64,000 nt of DNA. It comes from Chrysoporthe austroafricana (lineage: Eukaryota > Ascomycota > Sordariomycetes > Diaporthales > Cryphonectriaceae). The position numbers and the translations under genes are program-made. Under the pieces are notes generated by a model. It did not search any database. It was not told where the DNA came from and was given only the letters and a program-made list of their open reading frames with translations. The stretch is taken from positions 3,665,583-3,729,582 of the forward strand of contig JYIP02000002.1 in the NCBI GenBank assembly GCA_001051155.2. Direction: 5' to 3'. This document shows, in pieces, positions 10,864 through 22,432 of the stretch (position 1 is its first letter; the number at the start of each line of letters is the position of its first letter).

Positions 10864-12629
10864 ATGGCATCTATGTTTGAGCAGCCGCGTGAGGGCACGC
10901 TGTTCCTGGGAGGACAGAAGATCTCCGGAGCAGACATCCGTGACCAGAACGGTGAGCTTTCTACACGGTCACCAGAGCAGATGAGGGCAGTTCCCCTGAC
11001 TGGATATTCGCAGTGGTTGCTACACAAGCTATCGCAAATGTTGTCAAGAGCTCGTTCGGCCCCAGCGGTCTCGACAAGATGATGGTCGACGACATAGGGG
11101 ACGTGACGGTCACCAACGACGGCGCGACGATCCTCAGCCTCCTCGATGTCGAGCACCCTGCCGGCAAGATCTTGGTTGACCTTGCTCAGCAACAGGATAA
11201 GGAGGTCGGTGACGGCACGACTTCGGTGGTCCTCATCGCCGCCGAGCTGCTGCGGAGGGCGAACGAGCTGATGAAGAACCGGATACACCCCACGACCATC
11301 ATCACGGGCTACCGCCTGGCCATGCGCGAAGCTATCAAGTATATGAATGAGAATGTCAGCATCAAGGTGGAGAAGCTCGGGCGGGAGTCTCTCCTCAACA
11401 TTGCCAAGACCTCCATGTCCTCCAAGATCATCGGCGCCGACTCCGACTTCTTCACCAACATGGTGGTTGATGCGATTCAGGCCGTCAAGACGACAAACAA
11501 CAGGAACGAGACGAAATACCCCGTGAAGGCGGTCAACATCCTCAAGGCACATGGTAAGAGCTCATTGGAGTCCGTGCTGGTCAAGGGCTACGCGTTGAAC
11601 TGCACGGTTGCCTCGCAGGCGATGACGACACATGTGAAGGATGCCAAGATTGCCGTGTTGGACATGAACTTGCAGAAGGAGCGCATGAAGCTGGGTGTGC
11701 AGATTACCGTGGACGACCCCCAACAACTGGAGCAGATCCGCGCGAGGGAGTCTGGCATGATCATCGAGCGAGTGGAGATGATCCTGAAGGCGGGCGCCAA
11801 TGTCATCCTAACCACAAAGGGTATTGACGACCTGTGCCTCAAGCTATTCATTGAGAAGGGCGCCATGGCTGTCCGGAGATGCAAGAAGGAGGATCTGCGG
11901 CGGATAGCCAAGGCGACCGGAGCGACTTTGCTGAGCACCCTGTCCGACTTGAACGGCGACGAGCGATTCGACCCCTCTTACCTCGGCCACGCTGAGGAGG
12001 TTGTGCAGGAGCGGATCTCGGACGACGAGTGTATCTTGGTCAAGGGGACCAAGACCCACTCCTCAGCATCACTGATTCTGCGGGGCCCTAACGAGTTCAC
12101 TCTTGACGAGATGGAGCGGTCCATTCACGATTCCTTGATGGCTGTCAAGCGCACTCTGGAGAGCGGAAGCATCGTGCCAGGTGGCGGCGCTGTCGAGACG
12201 GCCCTGCACATTTACTTGGAGGAGTTTGCCGGTACTGTCGGCTCCAGGGAGCAGCTGGCCATTGGCGAATTCGCCCAATCTCTCATGATCATCCCCAAGA
12301 CACTCGCGATCAACGCCGCCAAGGACGCCTCAGAACTGGTGGCCCAGCTGCGATCACGCCACGCTCTGTCACAACGGATTGCCGAGGGAGATGCCAGCGA
12401 GGACGAGAAGACCGTGGCCAAGAAGAAGGGCTACAAGAACTACGGACTGGATCTGATGAAGGGCAAGGTCGTCGACGAGATCAAGGCTGGTGTGCTCGAG
12501 CCGAGCATGAGCAAGGTCCGACAGCTCAAGAGCGCGGTGGAAGCATGCATCGCAATATTGAGAATCGACACTCTTGTGAAACTGGACCCGGAGCAGAGAG
12601 GGGAGGAGGATGACGGTCACGGTCACTGA
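10864..12629 (+). CDS. CCT1: T-complex protein 1 subunit alpha (CCT1)
   Basis: Alpha subunit of the cytosolic TRiC/CCT chaperonin, which folds actin, tubulin and WD40 proteins with ATP. Two exons, 10864-10951 and 11014-12629, give 567 aa, close to the family's ~550-560. Signature segments are [28 protein letters not shown] (about 63), the ATPase motif GDGTTSVV (about 94), and [13 protein letters not shown] in the lower equatorial part. [20 protein letters not shown] and the C-terminal [15 protein letters not shown] are alpha-subunit-like. The tail ends in Glu/Asp then Gly-His repeats. The intron splits the NVVATQ segment with a G|GTGAGC donor. The start is the first ATG in frame; a second Met lies three residues on. 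Confidence 0.96.
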
Positions 12630-13544
12630 GGGGACGGAGCTACTGAGCGATGAACGTCTGGGGCCATAGAGTGCTGGTGGGTTATCAGTAGACGCGGACG
12701 AATACTTCAGAAGGCGTGTAAATGATCCGAGATACCGAGTTGCCAATCAGTCCTCGCAGGGGGTGGTTGTCACTAGCAAGGACCCTGCAGATCAACGCTT
12801 GCGGTCCTCGGACCTGCCATCTTGAGTGGACAGGCGCCGACGTGAGGCTCTTTCAGGATGCCGGCAACCAGCGGCTTAAGCGGACTCATGCATCGGCGCC
12901 GCCCCTCTATCCCAGCCCGGGGGGCCGACGCCGCTGAATCTTGGGATGGATGGTTTGACGTCAATTTACGTTTTAGAAACACAAGTAGCGGGCAGCGCGG
13001 TGTCTCGTGAAGCATGGCTGATCTGACCTTCCCTGTTCCCACTGGCCCATCTAGAGTCATGACTAGCCTCGAGACGGTGTAGATGGCATAGCCAAATATG
13101 GAGCGTGATGGAGATCATGGGAGATACGGCGCTACCGACGTGCCAGGCAAGTGCAGGGATGATGATTACAGTCTAAAGATCCTTTGTAGTCGTGGCTGTG
13201 GATCCCGTTCTTGTTACGCCGGAAGGAACCACGTAGTAGGAGCATAAGAACCGACGAGTTTCATAGCTGCGTGTGCGTACTGCACTCGTCTTACTCGTCT
13301 GTCCCATCACGGTGTCACTCTCGTCGTCTCGGCTTGATGGCATGTCATGACCTCTGCTCACCACCCAGGTTATATCGACTAGGCCGAATGACCCGGATTG
13401 GTCTGAGAAACCGGACCAAGGCGTGAGGCTGTTATTTGTACATATCTCAGACGGTTAGCTGTCGGCCTTTCCTCCTGTCCCAGGATAGGCCAGAACCTTT
13501 TCTCTTTTCCTCTCCCTTCCCGGTACGCGTAACAAGCCGTGGCC
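12630..13544. other. Intergenic upstream of the GNAT gene
   Basis: 915 bp without a supported gene. It contains the CRE-type palindrome listed separately and a T/C-rich stretch from about 13460 to 13520 just before the next start codon. Confidence 0.5.
12956..12963. promoter_or_regulatory. CRE/ATF-type palindrome TGACGTCA
   Basis: A perfect 8-bp TGACGTCA palindrome, the binding core for fungal bZIP factors of the Atf1/Sko1 type. It sits 327 bp past the CCT1 stop and about 580 bp before the GNAT start. One perfect octamer can occur by chance in this much DNA, so function is speculative. Confidence 0.3.
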
Positions 13545-14765
13545 ATGGGCTCCCATATGCACGACCTCCCACCGGCAGACTCGCCGGATCTCGGGCTGGC
13601 AGAATCGACGAAAGCAGAGCTTCTTCACGTATGGGGGCTTCACCATCCGATGTGGGGAGGCCCGCTCACGCTTGAGGAATATCTGAAGCGGGAAGAGTTC
13701 CTGATGACCGTCCCCCTGGCCAAGAACGGAGGCGTCACCCACTGGATCCTAACAGACCGGAACGGCATCCCGGATAACAGGCCTATCTACGCCAGTTGCG
13801 AGACGCTTCGCAAGCGGGCGCTCGCCAGCCGGCTCGGCCCTGACGAGCAGATGATAGTGCAAGAGGGCATAGCGCACAATGTCGGGTCTGTCTTCACAAA
13901 CCCCGCGTACCGGGGCAAGGGCTACGCCTCGAGGATGATGACTGAGCTGGGGGAGAAACTGAAGAGTTGGTCCGTAGGACGTAGGGAGCCCAAGGCGGAC
14001 GAGGAGGAGACGGTCATCACCCGCTCTCTCTTCTCTGTCCTCTACTCGGACATCGGCAAGGCGTTCTACGCAAACCACGGCTGGGCAGCATTCGAGAGCT
14101 CCCACCTCAGCTTCCGGCCTGTTGCCGACTCAGAGCCCGGTGGCGTATCCCCACCGTCGAGCGTGAAAACGCTCGGCTACCACGACCTCGCGCTGCTGTG
14201 CCACGACGACGAGAAGATCCTCCGCACGGCGATGGAGCACCGCACGAGACAGCTCCCATCGACGGGCGGGAAGAAGCAGGCCTGCGCGGCGCTGATGCCG
14301 GACCTGGACCAGTTTTTGTGGCACATGATGCGGGAGGACTTCATCACGAAGCACATGTTCGGCAGGACGCCCGAGGTCCGGGGCGGGCTGTACGGCGAGC
14401 TCGGGCGCAGGATCTGGGCGGTGTGGACGCGGGGGTACTACGGCAACCTGGAGAAGATCGAGGGCAACACGTTCCACATCTTGCGGTTCGTGGTCGAGGA
14501 TGAGGACAACGCGTCCGAGGAGTATGTCGCGGAGGGCCTCAGGGAGATCATCCGGCTGGCGCAGCACGAGGCGCGCGAGTGGCGGTTGTCCGACATCCAG
14601 ATGTGGAACCCCTCGGCGCTGCTGCTGGGCGCGGCGGCGAAGAGCGGGCTGGCGTACACGCTGGTGGACAGGGAGGAGAGCAGCATCGCCAGCCTGATGT
14701 GGTACGGCGATGAGGAGACGGCAGCTGTGGATTGGGTCGCGAATGAGAAGTTTGCGTGGGGCTAG
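13545..14765 (+). CDS. LYC1-like GNAT-fold N-acetyltransferase
   Basis: Single-exon gene of 406 aa. The acetyl-CoA-binding core is recognisable: NVGSVFTNPAYRGKGYASRM (about residues 110-130) carries the R/Q-x-x-G-x-G/A pattern as YRGKGYA, followed by a helix. The segment SVLYSDIGKAFYANHGW (about 165-181) is the conserved GNAT motif B with the Y-x-x-x-G-W signature. The layout, an N-terminal GNAT domain then a second half rich in Trp and acidic residues, matches the fungal LYC1 family. In Yarrowia LYC1 acetylates the epsilon-amino group of free lysine to start lysine breakdown. Lysine as the substrate here is an inference from family resemblance. The start is the first ATG in frame, just after a pyrimidine-rich leader. 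Confidence 0.8.
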   Translation: MGSHMHDLPPADSPDLGLAESTKAELLHVWGLHHPMWGGPLTLEEYLKREEFLMTVPLAKNGGVTHWILTDRNGIPDNRPIYASCETLRKRALASRLGPDEQMIVQEGIAHNVGSVFTNPAYRGKGYASRMMTELGEKLKSWSVGRREPKADEEETVITRSLFSVLYSDIGKAFYANHGWAAFESSHLSFRPVADSEPGGVSPPSSVKTLGYHDLALLCHDDEKILRTAMEHRTRQLPSTGGKKQACAALMPDLDQFLWHMMREDFITKHMFGRTPEVRGGLYGELGRRIWAVWTRGYYGNLEKIEGNTFHILRFVVEDEDNASEEYVAEGLREIIRLAQHEAREWRLSDIQMWNPSALLLGAAAKSGLAYTLVDREESSIASLMWYGDEETAAVDWVANEKFAWG

Positions 14766-15193
14766 GCGAGACGAGTTGGTGTTGCTGTCTTTCGGAGAAT
14801 TAGCGACTTGTCATCCTTACGATCTTCATTCATTCTTTCTTTTTTCTTCTTCTGATTCACCAGTTTACACATCAGGCACGTCCAAGTCTGGAGTGCCTCA
14901 GATTGCATACAGACAGGCGCGCACTGGGCAGGCTTCCAGGATCAAAAGCTGAGAGGGAAGGGAGTAGGTGTTACTGTGGTGCGCTTTCCACCTCGGGGGC
15001 GACAAGCCACGTGTACGTGCCTGTGTGTCTTGGCATCTCATCAACTTCTCCAGCTCCTACAGTATACTCTTGAGGGGCTCTCTTGATCGCTCTGCAGGTC
15101 TCGACCCCCACCTCATACCACACACAGCATAGCTCAGAATTCACCACACTTTGTCTCGACTCCCACCTTCCCGTCCCCTTTCGAGCAGCTCTC
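14766..15193. other. Intergenic
   Basis: 428 bp between two plus-strand genes, with a T/C-rich tract at about 14825-14865. No gene is seen. Confidence 0.5.
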
Positions 15194-18024
15194 ATGGAGG
15201 AGGGCAAAGTTCACAGCCTCCAGGAGATTCCTGTGGAAGAGGCGTGCATCGATACATTGGATGCTGCTGTCATCGACGAAGTCATGCGGTATGCCTACGA
15301 AAACGACCTTGTGACAGACTACCGCCTGAGCTCGTTCTCTATCAGCCACCTTCTTGGCCCCATCATCCAGAGCACCATTCCATCCACGGGCGAGCACGGC
15401 TTCACTGACCACAGCCACCTCGTCGAGGTGGAGATCCCAACGCCATCGCCGTGGGAGAAACCCTCCACCACGGACGGTGCCCTGAGACTCATCCATGAGG
15501 TCCGACGCTCCCTCACCGATGGGGAGGTCGAACAGCTCACACAGGAGGCCTGTGACTTGGCCAACATCTCGGGTGCCAAGCTGGAGCTGCCTATCCTCAG
15601 GACCGACAACGAATGGGATATGAGAGCGTTCGAGAAGGAGAGATCAGCCCGCCACCCTGCCCTCCTCGACTCTATCAAGAACCACAAGCTGCCACTTGAC
15701 CCCCAGAACCTGGAGGACGGCGAAGGCATGGAGCTGTCACCAGCGATCCAAGCGCAGTGCGCCGCCGTGATGAGGAAGGCTGAGGGAGAGAGGCTCGCGG
15801 TCACTAGAGACAGCCTTCGGTATCTCGTCAGCCAGCTCGAGCACGACTTCACCAAGGAGGACCAGATGAAGATTCTCATTGAAGAAATCAAATATGAGAA
15901 GGCGAGTTCCTCTGATAGTGGAGACGCCTTTTGTCGATCCTGCCGTTGCGAGTCTGACGGTCTCTATCACAGAGCCCGGGTATGGAGAAACTCACACCAC
16001 CTGTCAGTCCTAAACTCTGCAACGATTCTCCCATGCCTGAGTTTGACCCTGGATCTCTCCCAATACCTTCAGACTCAAGTTCGCTGCTTAGCGATAACTT
16101 TCACGCTATCGAGGAGGCCATGCTTGGAGAGCACCAGGATGTGTGGAGCGAGAACACCTCCCCTCTCCGTGATTTGCTGCAGGACGACTTCACTGAGGCC
16201 GATCAAGACGCACTCCTAGACAACCCTCGACAGAGCCTCGAGGATTTCAAGGTCGAGGTGCCACTGTTGATGGATGAAGCACCCGTGCTACCAGGTCCCC
16301 CAGGGCCAGGAGCATTCAAAGACTTTGTCGACGGAGCAATGGACCTTGACCCGGAATTTAGGAAAGCGTGTCTTCATAACTTCTCGGACGATGGCTTGCA
16401 AGAGCAGCTGAAACAAGCGGCGGATAAGACTGAGAAGTCTGTTGAGCAAGAGCAGCTGCAGGCGGTCGATGCGATCGCCCGTGTTCCTATCCCTATCATG
16501 GACTTCTCGCTCCCCGAACCTGAGTGGACAAGACTTCGAAATGACGCAGGAGCCATTTTCAAATGGATGCAAGGTGGAGTCGAACATCTGTTCAAACCTC
16601 CTAGCTGGCCTGTACACAGGACCGCGGAGAGCAAGCTGGTCTGGAGCCCACTTAGCCCTGGAGCCAATTCTGAGCCTTGTAATGAGAGCATGAGCGAGGG
16701 CGAACCTCTGATTCAAAGCTTTATCAAACCTCTCGCAGAGACCGAAGTCCTCACGAGTCTGGACGTCGTCCAACAGCGGAATGAGCCAATTGCTTTCGAA
16801 GACCCGGATGCAGATGAAGAGATTGAGACCCAGGTCACGAGCAAGAGCAGCCCAAGAAGCGACCTGATGGATATTGTAAAGAAGAGGTCCATGGATTCTA
16901 ACGCCAGACAAGCATCGAAGAGACTTCGCACTGCTGCAGAGTCATCACCGGTACAAAGTCCTGAAAGTACTGTCCCATCCTTATTAGCGGGAGACTCTCC
17001 GGGAGCCCCTGCCAGGCTGCTAGCCAATTTCATGGCAGTTCACGCACCAAAGAAAGTGCCATGGACACACAGCAAGTATTTTGCCTCTCAGAATACCGAG
17101 GCTCCGGTCGTTTCAACGCCCAAGACAATGTTCAAGGAGACTCACACATCTGGGGGTCTCAAGAGGAAGCTCGACAGTCAGATCTCGCAACCGTCAGCAA
17201 CGAAGCACAATACTCCGTGTCCATCTCTCAAACCACCATCGATTCCGTTGAAGGTCTTTATATCGATCAAGCTCCCCCGGCGCATGATCAGGGCTATCGA
17301 AGGCCTCGTCCCAGACCTGACGCAATTCGAACGAGACTATGATGCCCACAATATTTTTGTATGGCGACTGGGCTCTGTTGCTCGTACCGAGGTCGTCCCT
17401 GATCTTGCAAACGATGCAGACATCTCAGTATCTCCGACCACAGGACTCATCATTACGTCCATGATCCGGATCCGCCAGAAGCCCAGGGCAGGAACCAACA
17501 GGAGCATGGTCCAAGTTCGAGTCGAGAAGGCCGCAGTACGATACGAGCGGCTCGTCGTTCTCGTGGGAGGAGAAGGAGGCGGCGACGATACGCTAAATGA
17601 AATCTCGTCGTCTGACTTGTGCGCCCTCCAAGAGCTTCAGGGATTCTCAAGCGGCCTCGACTGTACTATCCAGATACATCATGTTGGTGGAGGAGACAAG
17701 ACTTTGGCCGCTTGGGTGGCTTTTTGCATCTGCCGGTACGGTGCGGCCCAGCCAGGGATCTTGACCGGCCTGCTTGAAGCCGAGACGCTTTGGGAGCTCT
17801 TCCTACGGAGGGCAGGCTTCAATGTCTTCGCAGCTCAGACGGTGGCAAACCAGCTGAAGCCGCAAGGCCCTGAGGCGGATGCAGCAGGTTTAACTCGGTA
17901 TGGCCTGGGCGCCTTCGTGACAATGACCAGGGCCGAGAGGATGCGCCGATTCGGGCAGCTGGTCGGTCCGAGAGTCTTGGGGCGGGTTAGCAAAGCCGTA
18001 GACGAGCTATGGAATCATCAGTGA
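15194..18024 (+). CDS. Candidate Zip2/SHOC1-type XPF-fold protein (meiotic crossover factor?)
   Basis: Two exons, 15194-15901 and 15973-18024, give 919 aa. The intron is GC-AG: donor AAG|GCGAGT, a TCTGAC branch, acceptor CACAG, phase 0 with both frames joining exactly. Residues 1 to about 640 are acidic, disordered and Ser/Pro-rich. From ~660 the chain becomes globular. The run ADISVSPTTGLIITSM, then YERLVVLVGG, then a beta-strand and TLAAWVAFCICRYG, looks like an XPF nuclease-like fold without the catalytic ERK triad. It ends with what looks like a tandem helix-hairpin-helix: LRRAGFNVFAAQTVANQL, then FVTMTRAERMRRFGQLVG and RVLGRVSKAVDELW. That order is seen in Zip2/SHOC1, which pairs with Spo16 to bind branched DNA in meiosis. 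The assignment is by eye from fold pattern, not from a search. It could also be an uncharacterised fungal family with the same fold. Confidence 0.6.
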
Positions 18025-18516
18025 TAGGAGAGAGGTGTGGTGGGCGACGGGGAACGAGAACTAAGATGAACATTGGCATTTGTCATCAGATGGAAGAATC
18101 TCGCAACACATACATCTCGCTTTGCACGTACGCTCTATTCTGAGGATAACGAAAGCTAGTGTATATAAGCTTTGACAGATGGGGGTCGAATATAGCAAAC
18201 AGGGAGCTTCTGCGTTTAGTGACCTTACCTGTTCACCTCCTAGTCTACAGCTTCTTCGTGTGCCACGCTGAGACCTGTATCAGGTCGGGGGCACTAGCCT
18301 CTATGAAAGCAGTCCCTTGGCCCCCTCCACTTCGACGAGACTGTATAGATCGACATACTGATACGGGGTATGGGGGTGCCTACGAATTTAGAACCCCAAA
18401 TTTCTCAGTACCTGAGACTGCAGAAATCTGCGAGACTGGGCGGGTGGTCACCCAGTAGTATCGACATGCGAAGCCGTAATAAAAACCGTGCATTTTAGCG
18501 AGCCGTCGCATACAGC
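18025..18516. other. Convergent 3' region
   Basis: 492 bp between stop codons of two converging genes. No gene or clear repeat is seen. Confidence 0.5.
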
Positions 18517-20137
18517 CTAAGTAGGAGCCGGTGCGATACTCCAAAGCTTGAGGCTCGACTGCTGCATGCTCATGTTGCCAGACAATTGGCTGCCGGCCGT
18601 CGGCGAGACTGAGTTGTCACCCTGAGAATCATCGAAGCTTGAAGCCAACGAGACAATGTCGCCGTCCTCGTCAGGTATCTCTTCAGGCATCGTCCAGCAA
18701 CCCGAAGCAGTCGCCACCACGGATCCGCTATGGTGTAGACCAACACTTCCCAGGGCCGGCGCGCTGGTTCCTGGCCCTGCAGGCCTGCCATCCGCAGCAG
18801 AGAAGTCCCACGAAGGCCACTGACAGCCTTCGACATTACCAACTCCCTCCCAGACTTTGACCGCGCCGTCCCTCGTGCCGGCCCAGATCTCGAAGCCCCC
18901 GACGATATCCAGACCGCGGAAGACGTCGCAGCTCAGCCGCTGGTGCGTCCGGGCGTCCCGGCCCGCGAGGACGCCGAGGAGCCTATTAGTCACACGCACG
19001 TCGTAGACAAGCAGACCCGTCGACTGCCGCTCGTTCACCACCAGGTATCGCCCGCACGGTGACCAGGCCGTTTGCAGTATGCCGGCACCGCCGATACCCC
19101 TGGCCGGATAAGTGACCTCCCTGCGCACCTTGCGCTCGGTTGGGGGAGAAGAGGGGACCCCTGAATCTGCCGGGGGCTCAGTGAGGGCCGCGCCCTCGGC
19201 GGCGTCCCTGATGCTCCACGTCGCGGCGCACTCGCCCGAGCGGCGCACGTCGTGCAGCCCGAGCCACCGCGTCCAGGTCCCGGCGGCGAGCAGCCCCGTA
19301 GGCGCGTTGTCCGCGGTGGTCTGGGCGCTCAGCGCGGACACGGTGCCGCGCATGCCGATGCCGTTGCCCTTCCGGATGTGGCGCCTGGAGGGGATGGTAG
19401 GGATGCGGGCGGTGGGCCCGTCACCGCTGCGGGTGATGTCGAACTCGGCGATGACGTCCCTGGTGCCCACGTAGAAGTGCGTCCCCGGGTGAGGCCAGGC
19501 GAGGGAGTGGACTGGCAGGTAGGCCTCCGTGGTAGGGGACATGAGGCGGTAAGAACTAATGGGGACATTCCACCCGGTCCCACTCCCGGTTTGTGAGGCA
19601 TCATCATCTTCCGTAGTAGCCCTGTCAGGCGAGAGCGCTTGGTAGAGTTGGAGGGGATGGTCGCGGCAGGCGACCAGCAGGTGATCTGTGTTCGGAAAGC
19701 GTATGTCATAGTAAGGGGCTGATGCAACGACATTAGTCGGCTCGGCGAGCCGGAGCGTCCTGTGAGGCCGCAGGGCGAGGGGCTGGTCCCTGGGCTCGAG
19801 CAGGTCTGCCGGGACGAGGAAGCTACAGATCTGCAGGTCATACGAGGATGTGATAACGGTCGTCCCATCACGCGTCCTGTGAAACTCGATTAGCGCCCGG
19901 GTCGACCAAGCCATGCGACTCGACTTACCACTGGGCGCTCTTATAGAACGAAGGTCCTGGGGCCGTAGTCTCCGGGGTCCCACATGAGCTAGAAGTAGAA
20001 GTCGAAGCTGAGCCGGAAGCGCTCAGAGAGAGGTCTGTGGAGACTGATCCGTCTGAGCTGTAGCCGGTATCGTCCACATCGGCGCCGTGACAGTCGCTGA
20101 GGGCCAAGAGGCTCAGCTCAGGCCTGTTGCTCGCCAT
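18517..20137 (-). CDS. WRAP53/TCAB1-like WD40 protein (Swt21 family)
   Basis: Two exons on the minus strand, 20137-19929 and 19876-18517, give 522 aa. In animals WRAP53/TCAB1 binds CAB-box scaRNAs and telomerase RNA and carries them to Cajal bodies; the yeast relative Swt21 is linked to splicing. The first ~65 residues are Ser/Thr-rich and disordered. The splice restores the first blade, AQWTRDGTTVITSSYDLQIC, which parallels the opening WD repeat of WRAP53. Later segments match in order: HPLQLYQAL, YRLMSPTTEAYLPVHSLAWP, FYVGTRDVIAEFDI, LLAAGTWTRWLGLHDVR, ILQTAWSPCGRYLVV, RLSCDVFRG, and near the end VGLHHSGSVVATASG followed by an acidic insert. I judge the family by this ordered resemblance. 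It lies divergent from the PQ-loop gene. Confidence 0.78.
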
Positions 20138-21251
20138 CCCCTGGGATGCTGCTCGGAGAGCGGTGGCTGCTCTCCCGGCTCGCAATCCGCTTCAAAGTCT
20201 CTTCAGCCTGGCTTGGCCCATCCTCATGCCGCGTCACGGCCGACGAATATACCTGGCCAAGCCGGATGGTCACGCGGACTTCGCACGTCTGGCAAGATGC
20301 GTGGCGTATCGCGATGTGGAAGTGAGCTCACGACGTTTGCCAAAACTGAGACAGCTAGTGGGTTATGTACACAAGAAGTGTGAACATCAAAGTCTCTCTC
20401 GTTTGATAGCCACACCTAGGATTTTTCGACGCAGAATCACCTGCTGATAGAAGAACCCGAACTGGGATAACCTGTTGCGGGATGATCTTCTCTCTCACGG
20501 TCGGGAGTTCACATTTCTGGACGGGCCGTCTTGGTAAGCTTCATGGGGAACATTCAACCTTGAAGGGCTGGACTGGCACTGGATGGAGATCCCCCAGCGG
20601 AGGACCAATCGGCTTATTGTGCACGATCGTAGTGGGTGCCCGCCAGGGCCAGGGGCAGAGCCAGGGGCCAGGGGCGACCCCCTTCGGTAGAAGCTCACCC
20701 CCTGTCAACGGCACGCCCAGACCTGCAGGGTACTGTCATAGCCTGTCACCCTCGTCATCAGGACCCCTCTGCACCTACTTACTGTGTACGACTGCCACCT
20801 CACCTGCCACCACCACCCGCCATTCCATCGTGACATCGCCCCCCGTGCTTGCTTCTATCGTCGACCGTCGAGCTTGAAGACGCCTCCTCCCTCGTCCTTC
20901 GACGGCACCCCCGCGGTGCAGGCATAAGATCAGGCAACCGGCGTTTCTCCCTCTTGGTTGTTTCGTCATCGAGCTCGGTCTTGGCTCCCTTGTGATTCCC
21001 CTTAGCGCGCCGAGGCACCATCGGCTTCGGGCGGTTTTCGCCAGGTCGACTTGACGTCCAACTCTCCATTGCACCAAACACCTTTGTCTCTTTCTCCCAA
21101 CTCTTGTCGCCCGTCCCACCGCACGATCCGGTATCGTCGGCCACAAGATCTCGCGCGCGACAACGCTAAGACTGCTGCACCTGGCGGCCGCCGGTCCTAC
21201 AGCTCTTCGGCTTGCTGCCTAGCCGGCGCCGCGCCCCGGGCTTTCGTCACG
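20138..21251. promoter_or_regulatory. Divergent TCAB1-like / PQ-loop upstream region
   Basis: 1.1 kb with no supported gene. It includes a short GC-rich direct repeat at 20638-20680 built from CCAGGGGC-like units, a CCAAT box at 20605-20609, and a long C/T-rich stretch from 20690 to 21240 that is probably the 5' leader of the PQ-loop gene. Confidence 0.45.
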
Positions 21252-22432
21252 ATGGATACCTTCGAGGACACATGCAGCGACCTGCGCGAACCCGGTTTCG
21301 TGAATCTCGTTGTTTCTGTGTACGTATGGCTCTCGGGGCCCCTCATACATGACACCGGCCCAGGAACCGGGCATGCCTGTGCCCAGCATACCGCGTTTGC
21401 TGATGCGGAAATAGCATCATCGTCATTGGCATGCTGATCTCCTACATGCCCCAACACTACCGAATTATCGCCCGCGGAACCTCTGAAGGCATTTCTCCGT
21501 ACTTCGTCCTACTCGGTACCACCTCGGCAACCGCTGGGTTCGCCAACATCCTCACCCTCCCCAAGAGTATACAGGACGCCGGATGCTGTAAAGAGCTGGA
21601 GACTTTCGAGTGCGTCGCTGGCGTGCTCGGCATCGTGCAGCTAGGTGTGCAGTGGGTCTGCTTCGCCTTCATGTCAGTTGCCCCGGACCGTCCTGCTTCC
21701 ACTGTGCGTGTGCACTGACTGCCGAGCAGATTCATCCTGTTCCTGGTCTTCTTCCGCTACGCGAACGCCAACGTCTCCGAGGAGGAGCTCGAGGAGGCCG
21801 AGGAGGAGCCTAGGTGGCAGACTGCGGTCATGGTCGCTACAGTCGTCCTTGTCCACATCCTGCTTACCGTCATCATCAGTGCCGTGATTGTGCTCATCTA
21901 CCCCTCCCACCTGAACGGCTGGGCTATCTTCAACGGCGTCCTGGCCGCGGGGCTAGCTGCCGTACAGTACATCCCGCAGATCACGATGACGTACCACCTC
22001 AAGCACGTCGGCAGCCTGAGCATACCCATGATGTGCATCCAGACCCCCGGAGGCCTGCTATTTGCCGCGAGTCTGGCGGTCAGGCTGGGCTGGGCCGGCT
22101 GGAGTACCTGGGGGATCTTCCTGCTTACTGCTATCATGCAGGGTATCCTGCTCAGCATGGCTCTATACTACGTGTTCGCGTCGAACGGCTCGACGGACGC
22201 TCCTAGCAGACCCCCGATGCCTCGCTCGCTCTCTCGTGTCTACGCTAATGGCCTGGACGAGAACACGCCTACGAGGTACACTGGCCATCCCGAGCACTAT
22301 GCGACAACGCAAGACCAGCTCGGCGACATTCTCGACCGCCAGGAGAGCGACGCGGCAGCTGAGACGCAACCACTGCTCAGGCCTGGAGGGATCGGCAACT
22401 CTTCCTCAACCCACAGGTACGATGGGAATTGA
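21252..22432 (+). CDS. PQ-loop repeat membrane protein (vacuolar/lysosomal transporter family)
   Basis: Three exons, 21252-21319, 21415-21672 and 21730-22432, give 342 aa. The chain carries about seven hydrophobic segments. Two PQ motifs are visible: SYMPQHYRII near residue 30 and QYIPQITMTYHLKHVGSLS near 185. In this family (cystinosin, PQLC2/Ypq, MPDU1) paired PQ loops form a triple-helix-bundle transporter of the SWEET/semi-SWEET fold. An acidic stretch EEELEEAEEEP separates the two halves. The cytosolic tail ends with ETQPLL, a good acidic dileucine signal for AP-3 delivery to the vacuole. The cargo cannot be told from sequence; basic amino acids are common in the family. Confidence 0.88.
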
